Below, in pieces: positions 17,515 to 26,370 of a stretch of DNA of 64,000 nt. A program made the translations under genes and the position numbers. Numbering within the stretch: position 1 is the first letter of the stretch; each line of letters starts with the position of its first letter. This DNA comes from Gammaproteobacteria bacterium (GTDB lineage: Bacteria; Pseudomonadota; Gammaproteobacteria; GCA-002705445; GCA-002716945), in assembly GCA_018667355.1 (NCBI GenBank), contig JABIVC010000010.1, forward strand, positions 1 to 64,000, written 5' to 3'. Below the pieces are notes generated by a model. The model saw only the letters and a list, made by a program, of their open reading frames with translations, was not told where the DNA came from and ran no database searches.

Positions 17515-19904
17515 TGATTAGAGTATTACTCATATCTCTCATCTACCTAGTACCTTCTAGCTTCATGAATGCATATGCTGCAGAAGAAGATTCTGCGGAA
17601 AGTATGCTCATATCTAATATCATCATTAATGGAAATAAAAGAGTTACTAATGACACTATTCTTAGCTATTCAAATGTCAGCGAAGGTGATTTGTTCAGCC
17701 CTGACCTTGTTAAAAAAATAATTAAGGATTTATATAAAACTGGTTATTTTGACGATATTTCAGTTTCATTAAAATTTAATGATTTGATCATAAATGTAAA
17801 TGAGAAGCCTATAATATCTGCAATCACTATTACTGATAATGCTATTATTGAAGATGAGGATATATTAAAAGCATTAGAAGATGTTGGTATATCAACTACA
17901 CGACCCTATGATAGAAATATCTTTGATAAAATACAACAAGAGCTTGTAAGATTGTATTTTGATAGAGGGAGATATAATGCTGATATATCAACAACTATAA
18001 CTAATCTAGAGAGAAACAGAGTTTCAATTGAGCTCACTGTAAACGAAGGCGATCCATCTAGTATAAGAGAAATAAATATTGTTGGAAACAAGGCTTTCTC
18101 CAAAGAGAAAATACTTGGAATAATGAAATCTGGCACAAAGTATTTTTTTGAGTTTTGGTCATCAAAAGATACTTATTCTAGTTCTATCTTAAAATCTGAT
18201 ATAACCAAAATAGAGAATTACTATTTGAATAGAGGTTTTGTAAGATTCCGCATTTTATCTAACCAGGTGAACTTATCTAATGACAATAAAGATATCATCA
18301 TTACAATAAATATCGAAGAAGGAGAAAGATATGAGTTTGGAGATATTAAGCTCTATGGAAATGCAGTTGTTGACCCCGCAATTATTAGGAAAAATATAAA
18401 AGAAGTAATTCTGCCTAAGCAAACTTTTTCTCGACAAAAGCTACAGGAGTCTGAAGAACTCATTGGTTATCTCCTTGGTGATGAAGGCTATGCTTTTCCA
18501 GAAATATCATCTTTACCTTTAATCGATGATGCAACTAAAATTGTTGATATAGAGTTTAGGGTGGATCCTGGACAACGTAGCACGGTAAGAAGAATTAATA
18601 TAGTCGGCAATGATAATACAAATGATGAGGTTTATAGAAGAGAGTTACGTCAGTTTGAGTCAGCCATTCATAGTAATAAAAATATTGAAAGATCTAAGGT
18701 CAGACTTCAAAGACTTAAGTATGTTGAAAATGTTAATGTTATAAAAACTAAAGTTTCTAATACCAGTGACCTTGTTGATGTTACTTTTGAGATCACTGAA
18801 CGTAAATCTGGAGAATTTAAGGTAAGCGCTGGTTGGTCTGATACAGATGGTGCAATTTTTGATATAAACTTACAGCAAGATAATTTCCTTGGGTATGGAA
18901 AAAATGTTGGCTTAAAAGCCTCAAAAAGTTCAGTTAATACTGCATTGCAATTTCTACTAACAGATCCATACTATACATTTGATGGTGTAGCTAGAACTCT
19001 TTCTGCAACAATTAGTCAAACAGATGTTAGTGGTAGTTCAACTGCCTCGTATCTATCAGATACTCTTGCCGCAGGTGTTATGTATAATATGCCTATCTCA
19101 GAAACAGCTACATTTGGAATAGGTTACGATGTTTCTTTAACTGAATTCACTACCACAATTGGGTCTCCAGTAATAGTCAGACACCACATCACTGACCATG
19201 GAAGGACTTCTTTAGGTATTACGTTTAAGGCTGATTATACTTCTGATACAAGAAATAGAACGATTTTTGCTGAAACTGGCATCTTGAGTACTTTATCAGG
19301 TAATCTATTTATGGGTTTTGATGGGGCATCTCATACTTCTTTCACTCATAGATCAGAATTAAATAAAGGGCATGTATTAAAAACATTTGGTTTTGACTGG
19401 AATACAGTTTTTCAACTTAAAACAACTGTTGGGATTGGATTTGGTCTTGGAAGCGCAACATCATTACCATTCTATAACAAGTACTTCGCAGGTGGTAATA
19501 CTACTGTTAGAGGTTATAAAGGTTCAACATTAGGCCCTTTGACTTATAATGCAGCAAGAGGCCCATTGACTTGTGCTGCTCAAAGTGTTCCTGGCACATT
19601 CATCAAGTGTGATGCTATAGGTGGCGACTTCTTAACTGCTGCACAATTTAATTGGGTATTTGCACCTCCACCATTTCTTGGTGAAGACACAAGAGCATTA
19701 CGAACAACTTTATTCTTTGACATAGGAAACGTATTTGAGAAAGTTAATAACTTCGACTACAATGAGTTAAGGGCGAGTTATGGCATAGAGTTTAATGTAT
19801 TAACTCCAATTGGCGGTGTTTCCGTAGGTTTTGTAAGTGCTATTAACGACAAAGAAGGAGATGATGTTCAACCAGTAATTTTTCAGTTAGGAGGAGCTTT
19901 TTAA
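17511..19904 (+). CDS. bamA: Outer membrane protein assembly factor BamA
   Basis: BamA is the Omp85 core of the BAM complex, inserting beta-barrel proteins into the outer membrane. A signal peptide (VLLISLIYLVPSSFMNAYA, cleavage near residue 24) precedes five POTRA domains (roughly residues 30-430, e.g. IIINGNKRVTNDTILSYS, INIVGNKAFSKEKIL, IKLYGNAVVDPAIIRKNI, INIVGNDNTNDEVYRREL). The C-terminal barrel follows (FKVSAGWSDTDG...). The lid-lock motif region YFAGGNTTVRGYKGSTLGP matches the (V)RGF/RGY signature of loop 6. It ends in Phe (FQLGGAF), the expected barrel-assembly signal. The order rseP-bamA-skp is canonical. Confidence 0.97.
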   Translation: MMIRVLLISLIYLVPSSFMNAYAAEEDSAESMLISNIIINGNKRVTNDTILSYSNVSEGDLFSPDLVKKIIKDLYKTGYFDDISVSLKFNDLIINVNEKPIISAITITDNAIIEDEDILKALEDVGISTTRPYDRNIFDKIQQELVRLYFDRGRYNADISTTITNLERNRVSIELTVNEGDPSSIREINIVGNKAFSKEKILGIMKSGTKYFFEFWSSKDTYSSSILKSDITKIENYYLNRGFVRFRILSNQVNLSNDNKDIIITINIEEGERYEFGDIKLYGNAVVDPAIIRKNIKEVILPKQTFSRQKLQESEELIGYLLGDEGYAFPEISSLPLIDDATKIVDIEFRVDPGQRSTVRRINIVGNDNTNDEVYRRELRQFESAIHSNKNIERSKVRLQRLKYVENVNVIKTKVSNTSDLVDVTFEITERKSGEFKVSAGWSDTDGAIFDINLQQDNFLGYGKNVGLKASKSSVNTALQFLLTDPYYTFDGVARTLSATISQTDVSGSSTASYLSDTLAAGVMYNMPISETATFGIGYDVSLTEFTTTIGSPVIVRHHITDHGRTSLGITFKADYTSDTRNRTIFAETGILSTLSGNLFMGFDGASHTSFTHRSELNKGHVLKTFGFDWNTVFQLKTTVGIGFGLGSATSLPFYNKYFAGGNTTVRGYKGSTLGPLTYNAARGPLTCAAQSVPGTFIKCDAIGGDFLTAAQFNWVFAPPPFLGEDTRALRTTLFFDIGNVFEKVNNFDYNELRASYGIEFNVLTPIGGVSVGFVSAINDKEGDDVQPVIFQLGGAF

Positions 19905-19908
19905 TATT

Positions 19909-20415
19909 ATGAATACTATATATAAATCAGTTTTATTTTGTCTTATAACGACAATATTTATTCCATCTTTTGCAAGCGCGGAACTTAAAATGGGTATAGT
20001 TAATCTAGATCAACTATTCAAAGAAATCCCAATCTATAGAGAGTCACAAGAAAAAATAAAAAAACAATTTGATCCTAGGGCAAGGAATTTAAAAACTCTT
20101 GAGCAAGAATGGAGTGCATTAAATGAAGAATATTTGAAAAATGAAACAGTGATGTCGGATAAAGAAAAAAAAGCTCTTGTTGAGAAAATTCAATCAATAG
20201 AGAAGAAGTTTAGAAGTGGTCAAGAAAAGATACAGACAGATTTACAAACTGTACAACAAGAGGAACTCTCTAAAATTAGAGCTATCGTAGAAACAACAAT
20301 TACGGAATATGCAGAAAATAATAACTACGATCTTATTATTAGAGCTGATGGCACTACATTATTTGCAAAAAAATATATTAATATTACTCAAGAGATTATC
20401 TCTAAACTTCAATAA
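19909..20415 (+). CDS. skp: Skp/OmpH-family periplasmic chaperone
   Basis: Skp is a trimeric jellyfish-shaped chaperone that holds unfolded outer-membrane proteins for BAM. A signal peptide (SVLFCLITTIFIPSFASA, then ELKMG) is followed by MGIVNLDQLFKEIP, the conserved start of the body domain, a long charged coiled-coil tentacle region (about residues 45-130), and a C-terminal body strand with YDLIIRADGTTLFAKKYINIT. At 168 aa it is typical. It sits 4 bases after bamA, and its TAA overlaps the lpxD ATG. Confidence 0.93.
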   Translation: MNTIYKSVLFCLITTIFIPSFASAELKMGIVNLDQLFKEIPIYRESQEKIKKQFDPRARNLKTLEQEWSALNEEYLKNETVMSDKEKKALVEKIQSIEKKFRSGQEKIQTDLQTVQQEELSKIRAIVETTITEYAENNNYDLIIRADGTTLFAKKYINITQEIISKLQ

Positions 20416-21365
20416 TGAAGCTAAATAAGAAATATTCTTTAGAAGAATTATCCTTAAAGTATGACTGCGATGTGTTAGGCGATGCAAAAACTACATTCGA
20501 ATTTGTTTCTAGTATTTTCAATAGTCAAGATGGTTCAATTTCTTATATAAGTAACATTAAAAATATCTCATATATCGAAGGTAGTAAGTTATCATGTATT
20601 ATTGCAACAAAAGAGGTTGCATCTAAGATTAAAATCCCTGTTTTAATTCATGAAAACCCTCAATTACTATTTATCAAGATAATCAAGGAAAACTATGATT
20701 CATTAGATAGCACTATGTTTTCTGATAAGGTCGTTGCAGGTAATAATATTCATTCATCGGCAACAATTGGAATCAATTCAGTGATAGGTAAAAATGTTAC
20801 TATAGGAAAGTCATCAACAATATATCCTAATGTTACCATATATGATAATTCAATTATTGGCGATAATGTGATAATTCAATCTGGGTCAGTAATTGGATCC
20901 GATGGTTTTGGCCTTATAAAAGAATCTGGGCTTTGGACTAAAGTTCCGCATATAGGTAATGTTATAATCGGAAATAATGTTGAGATTGGGGCAAATACTA
21001 CAATAGACAAAGGAACATTAGATAGTACGATAATTTCCGATAATGTCAAAATTGATAACCTTGTTCATGTTGCTCATAATGTTACTATAGGCGAAAATAC
21101 TGCTATAGCTGCTTGCACTGGAATAGCTGGAAGTGCAAGCATAGGGAAAAATTGCACTATAGGTGGTGGTAGTGGTATAAATGGTCATATTGATATTGTT
21201 GATGATGTACATATTCATGGCATGACAATGGTAACTAAGTCTATAATGGAACCAGGTATGTATGCATCTGGTACTACCGTTGAACCAGCTAAAACTTGGA
21301 GAAAAAATCAAGCAAGATTTAAAGAATTAGATGAGTTAGCCAAGATAGTTAAGAAAAAAATATAA
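20415..21365 (+). CDS. lpxD: UDP-3-O-(or 3-N-)acyl-glucosamine N-acyltransferase LpxD
   Basis: LpxD adds the second 3-hydroxyacyl chain, to the 2-amino group, in lipid A synthesis. It has an N-terminal uridine-binding domain (about residues 1-105), then a left-handed beta-helix of hexapeptide repeats (TIGINSVIGKNVTIGKSSTI...). The catalytic His is His221 in HVAHNVTIG, with IGSDGFGL upstream. A C-terminal helix follows (WRKNQARFKELDELAKIV). At 316 aa it is slightly shorter than E. coli (341). It overlaps skp by one base; fabZ and lpxA follow, the canonical lpxD-fabZ-lpxA order. Substrate may be the 3-amino sugar analogue (see gnnA/gnnB). Confidence 0.96.
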   Translation: MKLNKKYSLEELSLKYDCDVLGDAKTTFEFVSSIFNSQDGSISYISNIKNISYIEGSKLSCIIATKEVASKIKIPVLIHENPQLLFIKIIKENYDSLDSTMFSDKVVAGNNIHSSATIGINSVIGKNVTIGKSSTIYPNVTIYDNSIIGDNVIIQSGSVIGSDGFGLIKESGLWTKVPHIGNVIIGNNVEIGANTTIDKGTLDSTIISDNVKIDNLVHVAHNVTIGENTAIAACTGIAGSASIGKNCTIGGGSGINGHIDIVDDVHIHGMTMVTKSIMEPGMYASGTTVEPAKTWRKNQARFKELDELAKIVKKKI

Positions 21366-21379
21366 AATGGAGAAACACA

Positions 21380-21811
21380 ATGAGCGATACAGATATTCAG
21401 AATTATTTACCACATAGATATCCATTTTTACTAATAGATAAGATACTAGAGTTCAAGAAGAATGTTTCTCTTAAGGCGCAAAAAAATGTAAGTAACAATG
21501 AGCCTTTTTTTCAAGGTCATTTCCCAGGTCATCCAGTATTTCCTGGAGTCCTTATTTTAGAGGCAATGGCACAAGCTACTGCTCTGCTAGATTTTAAAAG
21601 CAATGAAAGAGAGAAAGATAGCCTTTTATATTATTTTGTAGGTATTGATAAAGCTAGATTTAAGAAACCTGTCGTACCTGGAGATATCCTAGTTATAGAT
21701 GTTCAGCTCAATCATAGCAAAAGAGACGTCCATAAGTTTACAGCTTCATGCATGGTAGACGATGCAGTTGTTTGTACAGCAGAGCTATTAGGAGCTGTTA
21801 GAGCCAAGTAA
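21380..21811 (+). CDS. fabZ: 3-hydroxyacyl-[acyl-carrier-protein] dehydratase FabZ
   Basis: FabZ dehydrates 3-hydroxyacyl-ACP in fatty-acid elongation, competing with LpxA/LpxD for the 3-hydroxyacyl-ACP pool; its place between their genes reflects this. It has a hot-dog fold with catalytic His47 and Glu61 in GHFPGHPVFPGVLILEAMAQ. N-terminal LPHRYPFLLIDKI and C-terminal VVPGDILVIDV are also typical. At 143 aa it is normal. GGAG stands upstream of the ATG. Its stop overlaps the lpxA ATG by one base. Confidence 0.97.
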   Translation: MSDTDIQNYLPHRYPFLLIDKILEFKKNVSLKAQKNVSNNEPFFQGHFPGHPVFPGVLILEAMAQATALLDFKSNEREKDSLLYYFVGIDKARFKKPVVPGDILVIDVQLNHSKRDVHKFTASCMVDDAVVCTAELLGAVRAK

Positions 21812-22581
21812 TGATCCATCCAACCGCAATAATTAGTAAGTCCGCTGAAATTGATAGCACGGTTACCATTGGCCCTTATTCTGTTGTTGGTAATAATGTT
21901 AAAATAGCAGGTAATACAACGCTAGAAAGCCATGTGGTTATCAAAAAAAATACTATTATTGGTACAAGCAATAAGATACATCAATTTGCCTCTATTGGAG
22001 AAGACCCACAAGATTTAAAGTTTGATGGTGAAGAGACCACTCTCACTATTGGTGATAACAATATATTTAGAGAGTATTGTACGGTCAACAGGGGAACAAT
22101 AACTGGTATAAATGAAACTATAATTGGTTCAAACAATCTTTTTATGACATCTAGCCACATAGCACATGATTGCGTCATAAAAGATAATTGTATACTTTCA
22201 AATGCTGCATCACTGGCAGGGCATGTCAGGATTGGTAACAATGTTTCTCTGGGTGGATTTACATTAGTACATCAGTTTTGTGAGATAGGTGATTATGCCT
22301 TTAGCGGGTTAGGAACAGTAATTTCAAGAGACGTAACACCGTATACCCTTGTTGCTGGTAATCATGCGCAAGCCTATAAAATTAATACTGCTGGCTTAAA
22401 GAGAAAGGGTTTTGATGTCGATGTAATTAAAGGTCTAGAGAAATTATTTAGATTATTAATTAAATCTAGAGCTAGCAGACAAGATGTTAAATTATCTATT
22501 AAAGAATTAAATTTAAATTTTAAAGAAGCTAAAAATTTTATTGATTTTGTAAATAGCAGCGAAAGAGGTGTTACGAGATAA
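21811..22581 (+). CDS. lpxA: Acyl-[ACP]-UDP-N-acetylglucosamine acyltransferase LpxA
   Basis: LpxA is the first enzyme of lipid A synthesis, transferring a 3-hydroxyacyl chain to position 3 of the UDP-sugar. It has left-handed beta-helix hexapeptides followed by a C-terminal helical domain (NTAGLKRKGFDVDVIKGLEKL). Catalytic His is His119 in SHIAHDCVI. The substrate segment GEDPQDLKFDGEE is present. The E. coli TIHRGT motif is TVNRGT here (Asn93 replacing His). Because gnnA/gnnB homologues lie next door, the in vivo substrate may be UDP-GlcNAc3N, giving an amide rather than an ester bond; this is inference. lpxB, normally next on the same strand, converges on it with zero spacing. Confidence 0.96.
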   Translation: MIHPTAIISKSAEIDSTVTIGPYSVVGNNVKIAGNTTLESHVVIKKNTIIGTSNKIHQFASIGEDPQDLKFDGEETTLTIGDNNIFREYCTVNRGTITGINETIIGSNNLFMTSSHIAHDCVIKDNCILSNAASLAGHVRIGNNVSLGGFTLVHQFCEIGDYAFSGLGTVISRDVTPYTLVAGNHAQAYKINTAGLKRKGFDVDVIKGLEKLFRLLIKSRASRQDVKLSIKELNLNFKEAKNFIDFVNSSERGVTR

Positions 22582-23718
22582 TCATCTAAGCATACTATTT
22601 GCTATTTTTGCAACATTTATTGCGGCCCCAGGCTTTAGTATTTCTCTTATTCTCGTGTAATCATTTTCAATTTTTTCTCTATACAGAGTATCTGTATCAA
22701 TTCTTTGTAATTCAACCATAACTTGGACTTCATCACTATAATCAGGTTGTATAAACTCTTTTACAACGGGTTGAGAACCTAAAGTCTCGCCTAAAATTAG
22801 ATTAACTAAACCTATATATTTTAGTTTAACAAGATTTTTCATAATAAAGTATGTTAGTGGAGAGAGTCGATACATGATAATCATTGGGATATTCATAATT
22901 GCCAATTCTAATGTAACAGTTCCAGACGCAGTAATAACCTTCTGACATCTCTTAACCTCATCTGTATTCATTCCATTCACCAAGAATTGATCCCACCCAT
23001 TAGGCAATAATTTTATTAATAATTTTTTAGAAGACTCATTCGCATAAAAGATTTTTATATTTTTTGTATGCATTTCATCATTATTAGAGATTTTAGTAGA
23101 GTCAATCATTTGGAATATATTATTTCTTATCTCAGATTCTCTGCTACCTGGGAAAATTCCTATACTAATCATTCTATGATTATATTTTAATTCAGTTGGT
23201 TTAAATTTATCATCATCAGCTAATGGATGACCAACATATGTCACATTATTTGTATATTTTTTAAACAATCTCTCTTCAAACGGAAATATTACTGCTAAAT
23301 GATCAACAATCTTTATTATTTTCTTTATTCTTTTTTCACGCCATGCCCATACTTGTGGAGCTACATAAAATAAAACCGGTATTTTATTTTTTTTTGCAAA
23401 TTTAGCAATTTTCAAATTAAATTCTACATAATCAACTAAGACAATTAAATCAGGCTTATTCCTTGTTATATGGTCATATGCTATATTCAATGCCTTTCTA
23501 ATTTTTGAATACTTAGCTATTACTTCAATGAGACCTATAACAGAGATTTCTTCAGAGTTAAAAATTATCTTAGTATCTGTCTTTTTTAATTCTTGTTGAC
23601 CTATAGCAGTGAACCTAATATTAGAGTTCATTTTTTTGTGTTCTTTAACATAATTAGCTGCATGCTGATCCCCTGATGGTTCACCCGCAATAATGAATAT
23701 ATTTTTTACTTTATTCAT
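22582..23718 (-). CDS. lpxB: Lipid-A-disaccharide synthase LpxB
   Basis: LpxB condenses lipid X with UDP-diacyl-sugar to the beta-1,6 disaccharide of lipid A; it is a GT-B glycosyltransferase (GT19) at the membrane surface. N-terminal IFIIAGEPSGDQHAANYV is the family hallmark. Others are FYVAPQVWAWREKRIKKI, FPFEERLFKKYTNNVTYVGHPLAD, SASGTVTLELAI-like VITASGTVTLELAIMNIPMIIMYR and LVNLILGE. At 378 aa it is normal. It is the last gene of an inverted three-gene operon behind gnnA and gnnB, overlapping gnnB by 4 bp, and converges on lpxA. In most gammaproteobacteria lpxB follows lpxA directly on the same strand. Confidence 0.97.
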   Translation of the reverse strand: MNKVKNIFIIAGEPSGDQHAANYVKEHKKMNSNIRFTAIGQQELKKTDTKIIFNSEEISVIGLIEVIAKYSKIRKALNIAYDHITRNKPDLIVLVDYVEFNLKIAKFAKKNKIPVLFYVAPQVWAWREKRIKKIIKIVDHLAVIFPFEERLFKKYTNNVTYVGHPLADDDKFKPTELKYNHRMISIGIFPGSRESEIRNNIFQMIDSTKISNNDEMHTKNIKIFYANESSKKLLIKLLPNGWDQFLVNGMNTDEVKRCQKVITASGTVTLELAIMNIPMIIMYRLSPLTYFIMKNLVKLKYIGLVNLILGETLGSQPVVKEFIQPDYSDEVQVMVELQRIDTDTLYREKIENDYTRIREILKPGAAINVAKIANSMLR

Positions 23719-24818
23719 TTATAATTATTGATAACCTTAGAAATATATTTTATAGACTCTTTGCTCAATTCTGGATAAATAGGAATTGAAATACATTCCT
23801 TGGTAATCTTTTCAGTATTATTGAGATGACATTTATAGTTAAACATTTTCATTGCTTTCTGTTTGTATATTGGTATCGGGTAATAAATCCCATAAGGGAT
23901 GGAATTAGCTGAAAGATATTTAACGAATTTTTTCCTATTTTTAACCTTAATCGTATACTGATTATAGACATGATGTGAGTTATCTTCTGTTTTGTAAGGC
24001 AAGGCAATTAATTGATTCTTTATTGAAGACTGGTATAACTTTGCAATCTCATTTCTTTTTTTATCAAGACTATTAATAATTTTGATTTTTGCAAGCAAGA
24101 TTGCAGCTTGTATTTCATCCAATCTAGAATTATACCCAATATATTCATGGACATTCCTAATTAAACCACCATGATTTCTTAGTTTCTTTAGTTTCTTCAT
24201 TTTAACATTGCTGTTAGTTGTAATCATTCCACCATCTCCTGCACAACCCAGATTCTTTGTGGGGAAAAAACTAAAACACCCAAAATCACCAAATGTTCCT
24301 GTATACTTAGAATTTTTTTTAGCTCCAAATGATTGTGCACAATCTTCTATTAGACTAATTCTATATTTTTTACATAATTTTTTTATTTTTATTATTTCTG
24401 CTGATTGTCCAAATAAATGTACTGGCAATATAGCTTTAGTTCTTCTATTTATATACTTCTCAATATCATTATAATTGATATTAAAAGTTTTAGGATCTAT
24501 ATCAGCAAATATTGGTTTGGCACCTACAAGAGCAATTGCTTCTGCAGTTGCAAAATAAGTAAAAGGTGTGGTAATGACCTCATCGCCATGACCAATATCC
24601 AATGCTCTTAGAGATAAGACAAGTGCATCTGTCCCAGAATTGCATGACACACTATATTTAGATCCAATAAAGTTAGAAAATTCTTCTTCAAGCTTATTAA
24701 CATTATCTCCTAAGATATATTGGCCAGACTTTAAAATTTTCAATATATCTTTATTAACCTTTTTAGACAAAGATTTATATTGTTCTGTTAAATCAAATAT
24801 TTTAATTCTTTTATTCAT
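23715..24818 (-). CDS. gnnB: DegT/DnrJ/EryC1 aminotransferase, probable GnnB (UDP-GlcNAc3N synthesis)
   Basis: This is a PLP-dependent sugar aminotransferase of the DegT/ArnB/WbpE fold. Lys188 in FFPTKNLGCAGDGG is the Schiff-base lysine, Asp159 in LIEDCAQSFGA contacts the pyridine nitrogen, and CNSGTDALVLSL and TTPFTYFATAEAI bind the cofactor phosphate. At 367 aa it is family length. It lies between the oxidoreductase and lpxB with 4-bp overlaps on both sides, which strongly suggests one pathway. In Acidithiobacillus ferrooxidans, GnnA oxidises UDP-GlcNAc at C3 and GnnB transaminates it to UDP-GlcNAc3N, with the genes between lpxA and lpxB. The same context here supports GnnB. The alternative, a WbpE-like enzyme for surface polysaccharide, is less likely. 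Confidence 0.78.
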   Translation of the reverse strand: MNKRIKIFDLTEQYKSLSKKVNKDILKILKSGQYILGDNVNKLEEEFSNFIGSKYSVSCNSGTDALVLSLRALDIGHGDEVITTPFTYFATAEAIALVGAKPIFADIDPKTFNINYNDIEKYINRRTKAILPVHLFGQSAEIIKIKKLCKKYRISLIEDCAQSFGAKKNSKYTGTFGDFGCFSFFPTKNLGCAGDGGMITTNSNVKMKKLKKLRNHGGLIRNVHEYIGYNSRLDEIQAAILLAKIKIINSLDKKRNEIAKLYQSSIKNQLIALPYKTEDNSHHVYNQYTIKVKNRKKFVKYLSANSIPYGIYYPIPIYKQKAMKMFNYKCHLNNTEKITKECISIPIYPELSKESIKYISKVINNYK

Positions 24819-25738
24819 AATAATTTTGATATAAGTGTTGCAGTCTTAACAGCAGATTTACCTTGAAGACCATCAACTAATGGCTTCTCTTTTCCAATGC
24901 AAGATAGAATAAAATTATTTATCTCATCTTTCAAAGCGTCTGTTTTATCATACTGAATTTCTTTAAAACTGAATAGTCCTTTTTTATTTTGAGTATTTTT
25001 AATATACTTTTTTATATTCGAATTCATAAAGTCTACAGAGTAATATTTATCTTTTTCGAATACTCTTATTTTTCTTTCATTTTTTTGACTTATTCTGCTA
25101 GCTGTTAAATTTGCAATTGCTCCTCCAGAGAACTCTATTCTGACATTGGCTATATCAGTTGATTTTGTAATTATCTTTTTTCCAAATGCAGAGATATTTT
25201 TAATTCTTTTACCTATTAACGTAGTTACTATATCAATATCATGAATCATTAAGTCAAAAACAACATTAACATCTGTTGATCTCGGATTAAATTTTGCTAA
25301 TCTATGTACCTCAATAAATAATGGGTTGGTTATTTCCTTCGTTAGTTTTTTCATTACTGGATTAAATCTTTCAAGATGTCCTACTTGAAGAATAACTTTC
25401 TTTTTCTTTGCTAGCTTTACTAGTTTATCTGCCTCAAGAGTAGTTTGCGTCATTGGTTTTTCAATTAATACATGTTTTTTATTTTCTAGAAAAAACTTAG
25501 CTATTTTATAATGCATCTTTGTAGGTGTTACCAGGGATATAGCATCAATATCACTAAGTATCTCTTTGTAGTTTGTAGTTTTCTTTATAGAGCTATTCGA
25601 AGGGATGACAATATTATCAAGATTGCTATCAACAGCCCATTTAGTATTACATTGTCTGTTATTAATGAATTTCTCAAGATGGTATTTACCTAGGTAACCT
25701 ATTCCTATGACACCTATATTTAATTTTTTTCTTTTCAT
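24815..25738 (-). CDS. gnnA: Gfo/Idh/MocA oxidoreductase, probable GnnA (UDP-GlcNAc 3-dehydrogenase)
   Basis: This is an NAD(P)-dependent sugar oxidoreductase. The N-terminal Rossmann motif is IGVIGIGYLGKYH, the family EKP motif is Glu93-Lys94-Pro95 (VLIEKPMTQ), and the C-terminal domain carries DLMIHDIDIV. At 307 aa it is close to GnnA-type enzymes. It is the first gene of the minus-strand operon with gnnB and lpxB; the 4-bp overlap with gnnB argues for a two-step oxidation/transamination at C3 of UDP-GlcNAc. Its start faces rnhB across a 66-bp gap. No clear Shine-Dalgarno is visible. Substrate assignment is from context and family, not from a visible specificity residue. Confidence 0.76.
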   Translation of the reverse strand: MKRKKLNIGVIGIGYLGKYHLEKFINNRQCNTKWAVDSNLDNIVIPSNSSIKKTTNYKEILSDIDAISLVTPTKMHYKIAKFFLENKKHVLIEKPMTQTTLEADKLVKLAKKKKVILQVGHLERFNPVMKKLTKEITNPLFIEVHRLAKFNPRSTDVNVVFDLMIHDIDIVTTLIGKRIKNISAFGKKIITKSTDIANVRIEFSGGAIANLTASRISQKNERKIRVFEKDKYYSVDFMNSNIKKYIKNTQNKKGLFSFKEIQYDKTDALKDEINNFILSCIGKEKPLVDGLQGKSAVKTATLISKLL

Positions 25739-25804
25739 TTTGAAGTATTGGCTTTGATTATTTGTTATATTTATAATATCTCAATTATATATAGTGAACT
25801 AGTT

Positions 25805-26365
25805 ATGACAAGTCAATTTTTAGCGGGTGTCGATGAAGTTGGTCGAGGTTGTCTTGCTGGACCAGTCATATCTGTTGCAATCATACTAAAAGACACTATA
25901 GACAGGTCCCTCATGGTTGATTCTAAGAAGTTATCCCCATTAAGAAGAGCTAAGCTTGCAAGCTATATCCTTGAACATTCTTGTTCTGTCGGTGTTGGAG
26001 AATGCAGTAATCATATGATTGATAAGGTAAATATTCATAATGCAACCTTAGAATCTATGAGGCTTGCAATTATGAATCTACATTTAATGCCTGATTTAGC
26101 ATATATTGATGGAATACATAAGCCAGACATCGATATTAATTCAAAGTGCTTTATTCAAGGTGATAATTTAATACCAGAGATTTCTGCTGCCTCTATTGTG
26201 GCGAAAGTATTACGAGATAATATGATGTTAAGATTAGATAAAATCTTACCTGTTTATGGGTTTTCAAGGCATAAAGGTTACGGAACAAAAGAGCATATTC
26301 ATGCGATAGATTTATTTGGACCCTCCGTTTATCATAGGTTTACCTTTGCTCCAATAAAGAATTAA
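25805..26365 (+). CDS. rnhB: Ribonuclease HII
   Basis: RNase HII removes ribonucleotides and RNA from RNA-DNA hybrids. The start of the catalytic fold is FLAGVDEVGRGCLAGPVISV, with Asp10 and Glu11 of the metal site; others are DSKKLSPLRRAKL, YIDGIHKPD, ISAASIVAKVLRD and SRHKGYGTKEH. The ORF track begins at a TTG (25748) nearly abutting gnnA; ATG 25805 matches the family N-terminus and leaves room for divergent promoters, so I use it (186 aa). rnhB-dnaE-accA order is conserved in gammaproteobacteria. Confidence 0.94.
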   Translation: MTSQFLAGVDEVGRGCLAGPVISVAIILKDTIDRSLMVDSKKLSPLRRAKLASYILEHSCSVGVGECSNHMIDKVNIHNATLESMRLAIMNLHLMPDLAYIDGIHKPDIDINSKCFIQGDNLIPEISAASIVAKVLRDNMMLRLDKILPVYGFSRHKGYGTKEHIHAIDLFGPSVYHRFTFAPIKN

Positions 26366-26370
26366 ATTAT

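Noticed and set aside
21018-21311. Minus-strand 97-aa ORF within lpxD
   Set aside because: Antisense shadow of the hexapeptide-repeat coding region; composition is low complexity and no start context is seen.
25748-25804. ORF-track N-terminal extension of rnhB from TTG 25748
   Set aside because: It would begin only 9 bases from the divergent gnnA start, leaving no promoter space, and adds 19 residues absent from RNase HII.
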